64,000 nucleotides of DNA. Source: Muricauda sp. SCSIO 64092 (lineage in GTDB: Bacteria; Bacteroidota; Bacteroidia; Flavobacteriales; Flavobacteriaceae). Below are positions 18,280 through 27,525 of this stretch, piece by piece. The position numbers and the translations under genes are program-made. Numbering within the stretch: the first letter of the stretch is position 1; each line of letters opens with the position of its first letter. Where the stretch lies: assembly GCF_023016285.1 (NCBI RefSeq), contig NZ_CP095413.1:5408501-5472500 (forward strand), given 5' to 3'. The notes beneath the pieces are model-generated. The model was not told the DNA's origin and did not search any database. It saw only the letters and a list, made by a program, of their open reading frames with translations.

Positions 18280-18555
18280 TTTGCAATATAGCTTCTGTCA
18301 CCTCCTTTATTGCCTTACAGTGAACTACCAGCACTTGAGCAGGAGTTACATTTCCCTAAAAGTCCTTTCTGTTTTCTGAAGTAATCCATACTTGCCGACT
18401 AAAACTCAAAGCATTCTTGTTGCAAAAAACATCAAGCCAATGTAACGTGACAATGCTTACGAAGCAAGAGATCGGAGGGTAATGGTACCTGTAGCTGGTA
18501 TTCAATATTCCAAAGCATACAAAAAGCCCTGGAGCCACATGGTAGCTTTAATAAA

Positions 18556-18806
18556 CCCAACATTTATCCATTGGAAAACCAGATAGATTTAAAGTTCTTC
18601 AAGGTTTTTATCCCAGTAAAGTTGGAACGGAATAGTGTTAAAGTGGTTACAAACACTTAAAAAAAGGGGGCAAACCCATTGTGCCTATTGATGAAATATA
18701 AAAAACAAAAGATATTTATCCCTTACTGTGCAAGACACAAGCAGTGAGCATTGATAGCGAAGGACTTGAACCAATCCTGACCAAAAAACAACTGAAATTA
18801 AAATGA
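18556..18806 (+). pseudogene. Broken unknown gene directly upstream of nhaA
   Basis: Two coding-like pieces lie in different frames. The first runs from 18556 to a TAA at 18658-18660 and reads YPLENQIDLKFFKVFIPVK. The second, from about 18669, reads GKPIVPIDEI, then a stop, then DIYPLLCKTQAVSIDSEGLE, and ends in a TGA that overlaps the nhaA start codon by 4 bases (ATGA). That overlap suggests it was once the gene before nhaA in an operon. I do not recognise the protein. One frameshift and one nonsense codon make it inactive. No gene is visible in 18280-18555. Confidence 0.5.
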
Positions 18807-20104
18807 TACAAAGAATTATAACAACCCCATTTCAAAAATTTGTTAAAGCGGAGAGTTTAGCAGGGATCTTGCTTTTTGGAACAACCATAATTGCCCTTAT
18901 CTGGGCAAATTCACCTTATGGCGGGTATTATGAAGGTTTATGGAAACAAACCATCGGAATTTCTATTCAAAACTTTGAGTTAAAGAAACCATTGATTCTT
19001 TGGATAAATGATGGATTAATGTCGATCTATTTCTTTGTAATAGGTTTGGAACTAAAAAGGGAACTACTTATTGGAGAGCTCAATAAAGTAAAAAAGGTAA
19101 TCTTTCCTTTTATTGCTGCATTAGGTGGTATTATAGTGCCTGTTGGTTTGTATTTTGTTTTAAATCAAGACCCCGAAACAGAAAAAGGTTGGGCAATTTC
19201 AATGGCTACCGATATCGCTTTTGCACTGGCATTTTTAAGCACATTGGGTAAACGCATTCCAATTAGCCTTAAAGTATTTCTAATTGCTTTTGCCATTATA
19301 GATGATATAGCGGCCGTTCTCGTTATTGCCTTATTTTATAGTGTAAATGTAAGTTGGAGCTATGTTCTATTTGGCCTTCTGCTGATAACGCTTTTGGCCA
19401 TTCTTTACCATACAAAAAGGTATTCTTTTGCCATAGGAATAGTTTTGGCAATCATTATTTGGTTCCTATTTTTGAAATCCGGTGTTCATCCTACAATTGC
19501 TGGGGTTCTTCTTGCTTTTACCATTCCATTAAAAAGAAAGATCAATATGAAGTTATATTCAGTTCAACTCAGTATTATTTCAAAAAAATTAATGAGTGTT
19601 TCAAATAGTGGAAAAAAACATTTGTTGAGTAAAACTGAAATAAATTATATAGATAATTTGGACAACCTGACTTTTGAAGTTCGTTCACCTTTACAGTATC
19701 TGGAACACAAACTGCACAGTTTGATAGCTTATTTTATCCTGCCAATTTTTGCCTTTGCCAATGCAGGGGTTTTTATTAGTTTGGACAGTGATTTTAACTT
19801 CTCCTTATTGATCAATATTGCCATTAGTTTATTTGTTGGAAAGATGATTGGGGTTGCTCTTTTTTCGTATCTCGGAAACAAGCTTGGAATCATTGAACTA
19901 CCTGCCGGAGTCAATTACAAGCAAATATTAGGAATTTCCGCTATTGCGGGCATTGGATTTACCATGTCAATTTTTATAGGCAATTTGGCCTTTTACGGAG
20001 ATTCAGTGAATATAAATTCAGCAAAAATTGGAATTATTATTGGGTCTATCACTTCTGCGATGGTCGGATACACCATTTTGAGACTAACGAGTTCCAATAA
20101 ATAA
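18803..20104 (+). CDS. nhaA: Na+/H+ antiporter NhaA
   Basis: NhaA is an inner-membrane antiporter that exports sodium in exchange for protons. The 433-residue protein is strongly hydrophobic with about 12 membrane segments. It shows the family pattern FFVIGLELKRELLIGEL, ATDIAFALA and the two adjacent aspartates in FAIIDDIAAVLVIALFY, which bind the ion, plus GIGFTMSIFIGNLAF near the end. An inter-helix stretch of about 60 residues (KISKKLMSVSNSGKKHLLSK region) is longer than in E. coli. By eye the gene is more A/T-rich than its neighbours. It is flanked by a broken gene and a non-coding gap, which suggests acquisition by transfer. Confidence 0.95.
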   Translation: MIQRIITTPFQKFVKAESLAGILLFGTTIIALIWANSPYGGYYEGLWKQTIGISIQNFELKKPLILWINDGLMSIYFFVIGLELKRELLIGELNKVKKVIFPFIAALGGIIVPVGLYFVLNQDPETEKGWAISMATDIAFALAFLSTLGKRIPISLKVFLIAFAIIDDIAAVLVIALFYSVNVSWSYVLFGLLLITLLAILYHTKRYSFAIGIVLAIIIWFLFLKSGVHPTIAGVLLAFTIPLKRKINMKLYSVQLSIISKKLMSVSNSGKKHLLSKTEINYIDNLDNLTFEVRSPLQYLEHKLHSLIAYFILPIFAFANAGVFISLDSDFNFSLLINIAISLFVGKMIGVALFSYLGNKLGIIELPAGVNYKQILGISAIAGIGFTMSIFIGNLAFYGDSVNINSAKIGIIIGSITSAMVGYTILRLTSSNK

Positions 20105-20412
20105 ACTAAAGTATCATACAAAACTCATTTACCCAGAAGTTCGTCACCCACGCGAATTATAAGGTTAGGACATAACGATTTCCCCCTTTGCTTATTATAG
20201 TGAATACTTTACCCTAGACCTCTCGCTACCGGCCAGTTTGTAACTTATGGTCCAGGATAACCCAAGTTATAAAAAGCTATACCTTTTAGTCTCTACCCAT
20301 GCACATCGCGGACAGCCAGGTTGCGCTAAGGGGTCAATTACCCAAGTTTGGGATAAAAAAATCTCCCCATCACCATTTCCATGCCATAACGTAGGGGAGA
20401 CTTTTTGGGTCG
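20105..20412. other. Non-coding gap after nhaA
   Basis: No gene is supported. The only clear element is the terminator hairpin at 20362-20400, which serves the converging M16 peptidase gene. Confidence 0.5.
20362..20400 (-). terminator. Terminator of the M16 peptidase gene
   Basis: TCTCCCC (20362-20368) pairs with GGGGAGA (20394-20400). On the minus strand the stem is followed by a run of seven T. It lies just after the stop at 20413. Confidence 0.65.
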
Positions 20413-23193
20413 TTAGTTCTTTAGGTCCGATCCCTGATCCGTCATTGCCGGCACTGTTGGATTGCCATCGGCATCGATTTCAATGATTTCATCAAAACCG
20501 AGTTCATCCAGTTTGGAAATGATCTTGGCCCGGTCCCCCACCATGAACCAATTCACTTCTTCAGGTTTTACCACTTTTTTACTTACTTCCTTGATATCGT
20601 TCAAAGACAGTTCCCGTACACTTTTATCATACGTTTGATAATAGTCGTTGGGCAGGTTATACCTGACCATATTCCTTACGGAACTGTTTACGGAGCTGTT
20701 GGTTTCCCACTGTCCGGGAAGCTTCAATACCTGATTGGTCTTTACTTTATCCAATTCGTCCTGTGTGGGGGGTCTGGAGGTTAAAAAATCCCCGATTTCC
20801 TTTCGCAATTCGGTAACGGACTCTGCTGTTTTATCCGTTTGTACCGGAGCGTAAAGAATAAATGGACGTTCTTCCTTGGAACCCAGGACAAAACCACCTG
20901 CACCATAAGACCAGTGTTTGTCCTCACGTAAATTCATGTTGATACGGGAGGTGAAATCCCCACCAAGAATGCTCACCATTTGCTCCAAGGCAACCTCTGA
21001 CAGGCCTCCGTATTTATCCGTTAAATGTCCCGCTATGATAACCGATTGCTGGGATTCCGGACGATTCATTAAATAAAGGGTGTTCCTACTATTGGTCTTT
21101 GGTGGGGTAAAGGTTACCTGGGGAACCTCTCCCCTTTTCCATTTCCCCAGTGATTTTTGAAGCTTTGCCTTCAGCATATCCATGGAAACATCCCCTGTAA
21201 CAATGAGAGTGGAGTTGTTGGGCTTGATCCAAGTATCATAAAATTGAACAATATCATCCCTTGTGAGCTTCCCCACGGTTTCCTCATACCCCGTTCCGGT
21301 GTATGGTGAGCTGTACGGATGTCCTTCGCCGTATAGGTACTTGTTCATGACCCTCAGGGCCATAGCCACAGGCTGGGATTTTTCCTGCCTAATATCATTG
21401 ATCTGCTCGTTCTTTAACCTATCAAATTCCTTAGCTGGGAACTCAGGATTAAGGACTACATCCGCAAATAGATCTAAACTTGCATCCAAGCTCTGTTTTA
21501 AAGTGGACATGTAGACATTGGATTGGTCCTGATTGGAAAACGTATTTAGGGATGCACCCAATAATTGTAGTGTTTCATTGATCTGCAAGGAGTTCTTTTC
21601 CCTGGTACCTTCATCCATAAGGTTCATGGCCAATTCTGCCGTCCCAGGACTGGATAAATGATCGGTTTTATAGCCCGCATCGGTCACCAAATTGATAATT
21701 ACCGTGGGCACACCTGTTCTTTGCGCCAAAACAACTTCCAAGCCATTGGATAAAGTCGTACGTTGGAGGTCCGGAAATTTGGAGCTTTTCTGTGGTCCCA
21801 ATTCCGGTAGTTTGCTCCTATCTACCGTGGATTGTTCCACATCGTATTCCGGAAAGGGCTTGCAGACTAAAATATGCTTGCCTTTGGTCAACCACTTTTT
21901 TGCAGTATTTTTCAAATCCGCTACCGTGGCTTCCTCAACATATTTTAGTTGGGTTTTATAATAGGAAGCATCCCCATGATAGGTCTGGTTGGATGCCAAG
22001 ATATCGGATACCCCGCCAAATCCTCCAATACGCTCCAATCCTTTGATAAAGTTGGCGAAATAATCTGCCTTTACCCTTTTCAACTCTGCTTCCGTAGGAC
22101 CTTCTTCAATAAACTTGGCAATCTCCTCCCAAAGTTGTTTTTCCAGTTTTTTGGCATCCTCCCCAGGCTTAACATTAAGATAGGCAATGAATCTACTGGC
22201 AATTTCACTGGAAGCTTGAAACGATACTGCTGCGCTGGCCGACTGGTCCTCGTATACAAACTTTTTGTACAAACGGGAATTCTTTCCATTGGTCAAAATA
22301 GCCGAGATCAAATCAAAATGAAGATCCTCCTGTGAACCGTACTGTGGAGTGTTCCATGTAAATAAGACCCTTGTTTCGGGTACTCTGTCCTCATATACCT
22401 GATACGAATCATAAACCTTATTGGGAATATTGACTTCCTGGCGCTCCACGGTCGGTCCTGATGGGATATCACCAAAATACGTAATCACCTTTTGATAAAC
22501 TTCATCGGGATTTACATCACCCGCAATGGCCAATACGGCATTGGCCGCTCCATAATATGACTTGAACCATTCCTGTACATCTTCCAAAGAAGCCGCATTC
22601 AGGTCTTCCATTTCCCCAATGACCGTCCAGGAATAGGGATGGCCTTTAGGATACATTGCCTTGGTCAAATAATCCCATTGCATTCCATAAGGATTGTTCT
22701 CCCCTTGACGCTTTTCATTCTGTACCACACCTCGTTGCTCATCCAGTTTTGCCTGGTCGATAGCACCCAGCAGGTGTCCCATTCGGTCAGATTCCAAAAA
22801 TAGTACCTGGTCCAAAGCAGCTATGGGAACATTTTGGAAGTAATTGGTCCTATCATTATTGGTAGTTCCGTTAAGATCCGTGGCACCAATACGTTCCAGC
22901 GCTTGAAAATAATCGGTGTTGTAATTTTCACTACCATTGAACATCAGATGTTCAAATAAATGCGCAAACCCACTCTTTCCCAGTTTTTCGTTTTTGGAAC
23001 CCACATGATACCATACGTTAATTGCAGCAATTGGCGCTTTATGGTCTTCATGGACCAGTAGGGTAAGGCCATTTTTTAAGGTGTATTTCTTGTAGGGAAT
23101 TTCAATATCATCTGCTTTAAACTGAAAGTCTTGTGCCCATAATCCATTGACACAAAGAAAGGTCAATACCAATATGCAAAGTAATTTTCTCAT
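20413..23193 (-). CDS. Secreted M16 (pitrilysin-type) zinc peptidase, two-domain
   Basis: The 926-residue protein has a signal peptide (MRKLLCILVLTFLCVNGLWAQ) followed by two M16 halves. The first carries the inverted zinc motif HLFEH (residues 78-82) and a downstream glutamate in the RGVVQNEKRQ helix. The second half lacks this motif, as usual for the non-catalytic partner domain that closes the chamber. The family degrades peptides in the periplasm. The ATG at 23193 is chosen because it leads directly into the signal peptide, leaving out 19 upstream codons. It is a single gene with its own terminator, divergent from an AraC regulator. Confidence 0.92.
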   Translation of the reverse strand: MRKLLCILVLTFLCVNGLWAQDFQFKADDIEIPYKKYTLKNGLTLLVHEDHKAPIAAINVWYHVGSKNEKLGKSGFAHLFEHLMFNGSENYNTDYFQALERIGATDLNGTTNNDRTNYFQNVPIAALDQVLFLESDRMGHLLGAIDQAKLDEQRGVVQNEKRQGENNPYGMQWDYLTKAMYPKGHPYSWTVIGEMEDLNAASLEDVQEWFKSYYGAANAVLAIAGDVNPDEVYQKVITYFGDIPSGPTVERQEVNIPNKVYDSYQVYEDRVPETRVLFTWNTPQYGSQEDLHFDLISAILTNGKNSRLYKKFVYEDQSASAAVSFQASSEIASRFIAYLNVKPGEDAKKLEKQLWEEIAKFIEEGPTEAELKRVKADYFANFIKGLERIGGFGGVSDILASNQTYHGDASYYKTQLKYVEEATVADLKNTAKKWLTKGKHILVCKPFPEYDVEQSTVDRSKLPELGPQKSSKFPDLQRTTLSNGLEVVLAQRTGVPTVIINLVTDAGYKTDHLSSPGTAELAMNLMDEGTREKNSLQINETLQLLGASLNTFSNQDQSNVYMSTLKQSLDASLDLFADVVLNPEFPAKEFDRLKNEQINDIRQEKSQPVAMALRVMNKYLYGEGHPYSSPYTGTGYEETVGKLTRDDIVQFYDTWIKPNNSTLIVTGDVSMDMLKAKLQKSLGKWKRGEVPQVTFTPPKTNSRNTLYLMNRPESQQSVIIAGHLTDKYGGLSEVALEQMVSILGGDFTSRINMNLREDKHWSYGAGGFVLGSKEERPFILYAPVQTDKTAESVTELRKEIGDFLTSRPPTQDELDKVKTNQVLKLPGQWETNSSVNSSVRNMVRYNLPNDYYQTYDKSVRELSLNDIKEVSKKVVKPEEVNWFMVGDRAKIISKLDELGFDEIIEIDADGNPTVPAMTDQGSDLKN

Positions 23194-23336
23194 TTTGAAG
23201 GGTTTTAGATTGTAATTTGATTGATAAACTTTACTAATACAAGATAACAAATTGTTACTTACAGTGCTCGTTTCGGTTAAAAATATAAGAAGCCAATAAA
23301 AAGGAATAATGTCTATTTTTAACGAAAAAATAGTTC

Positions 23337-24512
23337 GTGTTTTTAACGTTTCCGGATTTCAATATTTGGAGTACTCCCCTGCTCTTACTTACAATACAAG
23401 GACTTATTTTTGCTTTTCTACTCTTACAACGTTACCTGAAAAATGGAAACATCTCGGACCTGTTCCTATTTTCCATTCTAGTGATTACTTGTTACCATCA
23501 AACCTGTTATACTGTTGGTTTTATGGGATGGTACGATACATTTAGGAACACCAAGATCAATTATGCCCTGATCACACTATCGGTAGCTATTGCACCACTG
23601 ATCTATCTTTATGTGAAATCGGTGACCATGTCCGCATTTCAATTTAGAAAAAAGGATTGGCTCCACTTCATCCCTGCGTTCAGCATCATAGTCTACAGAA
23701 TCATCATTTATACCTATGACGCGAGTCAGAGTGGGTTTTCCGAAATCCAAAACGGCTACCTGAAAATTCATTTGGACGAAGCTTTTGTACTACCCTTATA
23801 TGATGTTTTTGGCTACTTCCAGAACTTCCTTTATTTGGCTTTTACGTTTCAGCTTTTCTATTTCTATCGAAAAAAGATCAAGGAATACTTTTCCAATATC
23901 TACAAATTGGAACTCAACTGGATCCTCTCCTTTTTAATCTTGTATTCCATTCTTTATTTCTATGGGTTTGTCCAGACATTGGTTGCGGAGTTTGTCATGG
24001 AACTCAACTATATGCAGCGATGGTGGATGGTACTTCTTACGGGAGTGGTCATTGTCTACGTGGGCATAAAGGGCTATTTTACGGATACCACCAAACTTAA
24101 AAAGCTGAATTTCAGCTTTGCCCCTACCCGTGTAAGTATTCCAGAAGCGCCAAGCCCCAGTTCAAAAGGTGTTACTGAGGAGGCCGTTACCCAGTTGAAA
24201 ACACTTATGGAAGCCCAAAAGCCATATTTGAACCCAGAACTGAACCTTGCGGACCTATCCGAATTGGCAAATATGAATAGGGCACAACTTTCGGAAACCA
24301 TCAATAGCGGTTTTGGAAAGAACTTCAACGATTTTATAAATCAATATCGAATTGATGAATTCAAAAAAATGCTGGAAGCGAACAAACAAAACAAACTATC
24401 CCTCCTTGGAATGGCCTTTGAATGTGGGTTCAACAGCAAAGCGACCTTTAACAGGGTATTTAAAAAAATAACCCAGCTCTCCCCCACTGACTATCTGAAA
24501 ACCACGGTTTAG
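23337..24512 (+). CDS. Membrane-bound AraC-family regulator
   Basis: The protein has 391 residues. The first 240 form about seven hydrophobic segments (STPLLLLTIQGLIFAFLLLQ; INYALITLSVAIAPLIYLYV; WWMVLLTGVVIVYVGI). The last 100 form an AraC helix-turn-helix pair: LADLSELANMNRAQLSETIN and LLGMAFECGFNSKATFNRVFKK, ending in the usual SPTDYL. This is the common Bacteroidota design of a membrane sensor fused to an AraC DNA-binding domain. The start is a GTG at 23337. It lies upstream of, and in the same direction as, a DoxX-lipoprotein pair that may be its target. The signal sensed is unknown. Confidence 0.85.
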   Translation: MFLTFPDFNIWSTPLLLLTIQGLIFAFLLLQRYLKNGNISDLFLFSILVITCYHQTCYTVGFMGWYDTFRNTKINYALITLSVAIAPLIYLYVKSVTMSAFQFRKKDWLHFIPAFSIIVYRIIIYTYDASQSGFSEIQNGYLKIHLDEAFVLPLYDVFGYFQNFLYLAFTFQLFYFYRKKIKEYFSNIYKLELNWILSFLILYSILYFYGFVQTLVAEFVMELNYMQRWWMVLLTGVVIVYVGIKGYFTDTTKLKKLNFSFAPTRVSIPEAPSPSSKGVTEEAVTQLKTLMEAQKPYLNPELNLADLSELANMNRAQLSETINSGFGKNFNDFINQYRIDEFKKMLEANKQNKLSLLGMAFECGFNSKATFNRVFKKITQLSPTDYLKTTV

Positions 24513-24635
24513 ATATATTTTTCAATTGATCTAAGACGTCTCAAATCGTATTTGATACCTATTCAGTATGATTTGAAACGTAGAAATGGCAGACATTTTT
24601 GAGTTTTGACCTGTTCAATAAAAACTAAAAATGTC

Positions 24636-25127
24636 ATGAAAAAAGCAATTCAAATTATTTTACACCCCATTACCCAAAAGCATTGGTCAGGGGATCTCAT
24701 GTTTGCCGTACCACGTTTTATCTGTGGCCTACTTCTTGCTGTGGATTTTGGCGCTTCAAAATTTGGTATGCCCTGGACTGCAGATAGTCAGAACCTTAAC
24801 TTATTTGAAGTTGCCGCCTGGTTTCCAAAGGATGTCGCTGAATACGGTGGAATATTTGCCGTTTCACCCATATTTTTTGCTTGGATGGGAGCTTTTAGTG
24901 AAGCCGTTGGTGGCCTATTTCTTGCCTTTGGGTTAAAAACAAGGGTTTCTGCCTTTCTTATCATGTGTACCATGCTGGTTGCCATATTCCTTCAAAAATG
25001 GGGTCAAGGTACCTGGGGAATGTTGCCCGCAATGGGATTTCTCTGGATAGCCATTTTTCATTTCTATTTAGGTTCAGGACGATTTGGATTGGACTACCTA
25101 TTAAGCAAAAAACTATATAAACTTTAA
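24636..25127 (+). CDS. DoxX-family membrane protein
   Basis: The 163-residue protein has four hydrophobic segments (FAVPRFICGLLLAVDFGASKFG; FFAWMGAFSEAVGGLFLAFGL; AFLIMCTMLVAIFLQ; AAMGFLWIAIFHFYLG-like), the layout of the DoxX/DoxD family. The FSEAVGGLFLAFGLKTR part is typical. Family members act in the inner membrane, some linked to redox or sulfur chemistry, but no firm function is known. The ATG at 24636 is chosen over an upstream TTG. A lipoprotein gene follows after 3 bases, so the two are one operon, and a second DoxX gene lies at 25660. Confidence 0.82.
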   Translation: MKKAIQIILHPITQKHWSGDLMFAVPRFICGLLLAVDFGASKFGMPWTADSQNLNLFEVAAWFPKDVAEYGGIFAVSPIFFAWMGAFSEAVGGLFLAFGLKTRVSAFLIMCTMLVAIFLQKWGQGTWGMLPAMGFLWIAIFHFYLGSGRFGLDYLLSKKLYKL

Positions 25128-25130
25128 ACT

Positions 25131-25526
25131 ATGAAATCAATGACCAAAAGGGTAATAATGCTAACATCCCTTACCCTGCTTTTCGCCTGTGTACAAGAAG
25201 AACATCTTAAAACCATAACCTTTACAGTGGATATGTCCGGCATGGAAAATATAGGAAATGTAGGGATTAGGGGGCAGTTTACAAATCCACCCTGGCAAGT
25301 GACCCTTCCCATGACAGATCGGAACGGGGATGGGATTTATGAGCTAACGCTCTCCGAAACGACGGCACAATCCTCGGTAGCATTCAAATTCGTCAACCAG
25401 GACAATATATTCGAATTGGACTGTAAGCCCAATCGTACCATTCAATTTGAATATAAACCGGAGACCCTGGAATACCATGCAATCTTTAATGTTGAAGGTG
25501 GAGATCAAAAAAGTATAAAACCCTAA
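25131..25526 (+). CDS. Small lipoprotein, starch-binding-like fold
   Basis: The 131-residue protein starts with a lipoprotein signal (MKSMTKRVIMLTSLTLLFAC), with lipid attachment expected at the Cys in LFAC. The mature part is a single beta-rich domain: TITFTVDMSG, VGIRGQFTNPPWQVTLPMTD, DRNGDGIYELTLSE and VAFKFVNQD. The pattern of strands and the loop with N-G-D-G resembles CBM20-like or immunoglobulin-like carbohydrate-binding domains. It is encoded 3 bases after the DoxX gene. Function is not known. Confidence 0.65.
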   Translation: MKSMTKRVIMLTSLTLLFACVQEEHLKTITFTVDMSGMENIGNVGIRGQFTNPPWQVTLPMTDRNGDGIYELTLSETTAQSSVAFKFVNQDNIFELDCKPNRTIQFEYKPETLEYHAIFNVEGGDQKSIKP

Positions 25527-25629
25527 TAGGGCACAAAAGTTTATCCTTAAGAATCAATAGATCCAATGCTATACCACCATTGGATATGACCGGAAATTTT
25601 GGCGGGGGAAGTAATTCATTCAAAAATTT

Positions 25630-25637
25630 TAGATTTG
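25630..25637 (+). promoter_or_regulatory. TAGATTTG -7 box for the second DoxX gene
   Basis: TAGATTTG fits TAnnTTTG, 22 bases before the ATG at 25660. Confidence 0.5.
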
Positions 25638-25659
25638 CATAAATTAATTTCCCCCACAA

Positions 25660-26037
25660 ATGAAAAGTAGTTTTCTAACTAACATTGGTCTTGCCCTTTT
25701 ACGAATAGCACCTTCATTAATGTTAATGACCCACGGATATCCCAAACTGCAAAAGTTGATTTCCGGTAATTTGGAATTTGCCAATCCCCTGGGTATTGGC
25801 GAGGGACCATCACTTTTTTTGACGGTAATTGGTGAGTTCATAGCTCCGATACTATTGATCTTTGGATATAAGACCCGATTTGCCGCCATTCCGGCATTAT
25901 TGACCATGTTGGTGGCCGGTTTTGTTGTCCATGGTCCCGATCCCTTTGGCAAAAAGGAACTGGCCTTGCTTTATGCTACCTGCTTTGTCACCATAATTTT
26001 CTTGGGACCAGGGAAATACAGTGTGGACAGAAAATAG
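25660..26037 (+). CDS. DoxX-family membrane protein (small)
   Basis: The 125-residue protein has four predicted membrane segments: IGLALLRIAPSLMLMTHGYPKL, FLTVIGEFIAPILLIFGYKTR, AIPALLTMLVAGFVVHG and LLYATCFVTIIFLGPG. The ALLRI…THG.PK start and E-x-x-A-x-x-L-x-x-G-x-x-T-R centre are DoxX signatures. Role unknown. It has its own promoter box and converges on holA, with one base between the stop codons. Confidence 0.85.
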   Translation: MKSSFLTNIGLALLRIAPSLMLMTHGYPKLQKLISGNLEFANPLGIGEGPSLFLTVIGEFIAPILLIFGYKTRFAAIPALLTMLVAGFVVHGPDPFGKKELALLYATCFVTIIFLGPGKYSVDRK

Positions 26038-26038
26038 G

Positions 26039-27040
26039 TCAATAGATAAGGCCCAATAATTCCTTTAACAGGTCGTCCTGCGAAATATTCTGGGCGCCCA
26101 ATCCCTTTCCCTTTAAATCCAGTTCCCTAAGGCCCGAAATGATCTTGCTTACCCTTTTCATGGGGTAGTTTTTTGCGGCTATTTGATACTCCCCAATAAA
26201 ATAGGGGTTTATCCCCAGACTTTGGGAAACCGATTTTGAGGAATGGTCGTTCAAGCCATGGTATTGCAACAACTGTGAAAAAAAGGTATGTAGCAATGTC
26301 ACGGTAACTACAAATGGATTGTCCTTTGGGTTTTGCGAAAAATACCGGACGATATGACTGGTCTTGGAAAGATCTCGTTCCGCAATGGCCTTTTTTAACT
26401 CAAAATTGTTGTAATCCTTGCTTATCCCAATGTGTTTTTCAATAAGTTCCGGGGTAATCTCCTGGCCCTTTTCAATGGACAGGTACAACTTTTGTAACTC
26501 ATTGTCAATTTTGCTTAGATCGGTTCCCAGATATTCCACCAACATGGCCGAGGATTTGGGGGAAATTCCATATCCCTTCCCGGAAAGCACCCTGCGGATC
26601 CAGTCGGCAACCTGATTTTCGTACAATTTTTTGCTTTCAAACAAAACTCCCGATTGGACAACGGATTTGTACAACTTCTTCCTCTTGTCCAGTTTTTTAT
26701 ACTTGTAACACACCACCAAGACCGTGGTGGGTTGAAGGTTTTGACAGTAGGAAGCCAACTGCTCTATATTTCGGGACAGGTGTTGCGCCTCCTTTACGAT
26801 CAAAACCTGGTATTCGGCCATCATGGGGAATCGCTTGGCATGTGATATGATCTCATCCACGGAAGTCTCTTTTCCATAAACCACCATTTGGTTGAATCCA
26901 CGTTCTTCTTCCGTAAGGACGTTTTGGGCAATAAAATCGGCTATCTTATCAATATAGTAGGGCTCATCCCCCATCAAAAAGTATATGGGTTTAATATCCC
27001 CTGCCTTTATGGCCGATACTATCTGTTTTACTTCTTTCAT
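26039..27040 (-). CDS. holA: DNA polymerase III subunit delta
   Basis: HolA is the clamp-loader delta subunit that opens the sliding clamp during replication. The 333-residue protein follows the family over its whole length: YFLMGDEPYYIDKIADFI near the N-terminus, FPMMAEYQVLIVKEAQHL, TVLVVCYKYKKLDKRKKLYK, and the YLGTDLSKIDNELQKLYLS helix typical of delta. It converges with a DoxX gene and is divergent from the HSDR_N gene, 26 bases away. That neighbour pairing is common in Bacteroidota. Confidence 0.92.
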   Translation of the reverse strand: MKEVKQIVSAIKAGDIKPIYFLMGDEPYYIDKIADFIAQNVLTEEERGFNQMVVYGKETSVDEIISHAKRFPMMAEYQVLIVKEAQHLSRNIEQLASYCQNLQPTTVLVVCYKYKKLDKRKKLYKSVVQSGVLFESKKLYENQVADWIRRVLSGKGYGISPKSSAMLVEYLGTDLSKIDNELQKLYLSIEKGQEITPELIEKHIGISKDYNNFELKKAIAERDLSKTSHIVRYFSQNPKDNPFVVTVTLLHTFFSQLLQYHGLNDHSSKSVSQSLGINPYFIGEYQIAAKNYPMKRVSKIISGLRELDLKGKGLGAQNISQDDLLKELLGLIY

Positions 27041-27066
27041 TATGAAAAAAACTTCACTTTTGCCTT

Positions 27067-27513
27067 ATGGAACGTCTTAATTTCCCCAAATTCAACTTTA
27101 GGGTTAAAAATACCGAAAATCAACTTCGGATATTTGACATTGTACGTAAAAAGTTTGTGGTCCTTCATCCCGAAGAATGGGTCAGGCAACATGTAGTCCA
27201 CTATCTTTCAACCATTAAAAAATACCCCTTGGGACATATCAATATCGAAAAACAGTTACTGCTCCATGGGCTAAGAAAGCGATACGATGTGATTGTCTTT
27301 AATACCGATGGTTCCATTGAGATCCTAGTGGAATGTAAATCCCCAAAAGTATCCATAACCCAAAATACTTTTGACCAAATGGCAAGGTACAATTTAAGGG
27401 CAAATTCCAAATACCTCATGGTCACCAATGGTTTGGAGCACTATTACTGTAGGATGGACATGGAAAATGAAAAATATCGATTTCTAAAGGATATTCCTGA
27501 TTTTAGCCGTTAA
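27067..27513 (+). CDS. HSDR_N-like nuclease-fold protein
   Basis: The 148-residue protein looks like a stand-alone N-terminal domain of type I restriction HsdR subunits. The visible PD-(D/E)xK-type core is RKRYDVIVF (Asp), ILVECKSP (Glu-Cys-Lys) and then QMARYNLRANSKYLMVTNG. No helicase or specificity subunit is nearby, so it is not a restriction system as such. It is divergent from holA and 12 bases upstream of a glycosyltransferase. A DNA-cleaving or DNA-repair role is possible from the fold, but nothing here proves activity. Confidence 0.8.
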   Translation: MERLNFPKFNFRVKNTENQLRIFDIVRKKFVVLHPEEWVRQHVVHYLSTIKKYPLGHINIEKQLLLHGLRKRYDVIVFNTDGSIEILVECKSPKVSITQNTFDQMARYNLRANSKYLMVTNGLEHYYCRMDMENEKYRFLKDIPDFSR

Positions 27514-27525
27514 TTTGCAGCCGTC

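Noticed and set aside
23309..23545. Alternative gene at the AraC start
   Set aside because: It is in another frame over the start of the regulator, without motifs; the regulator frame has clear membrane segments.
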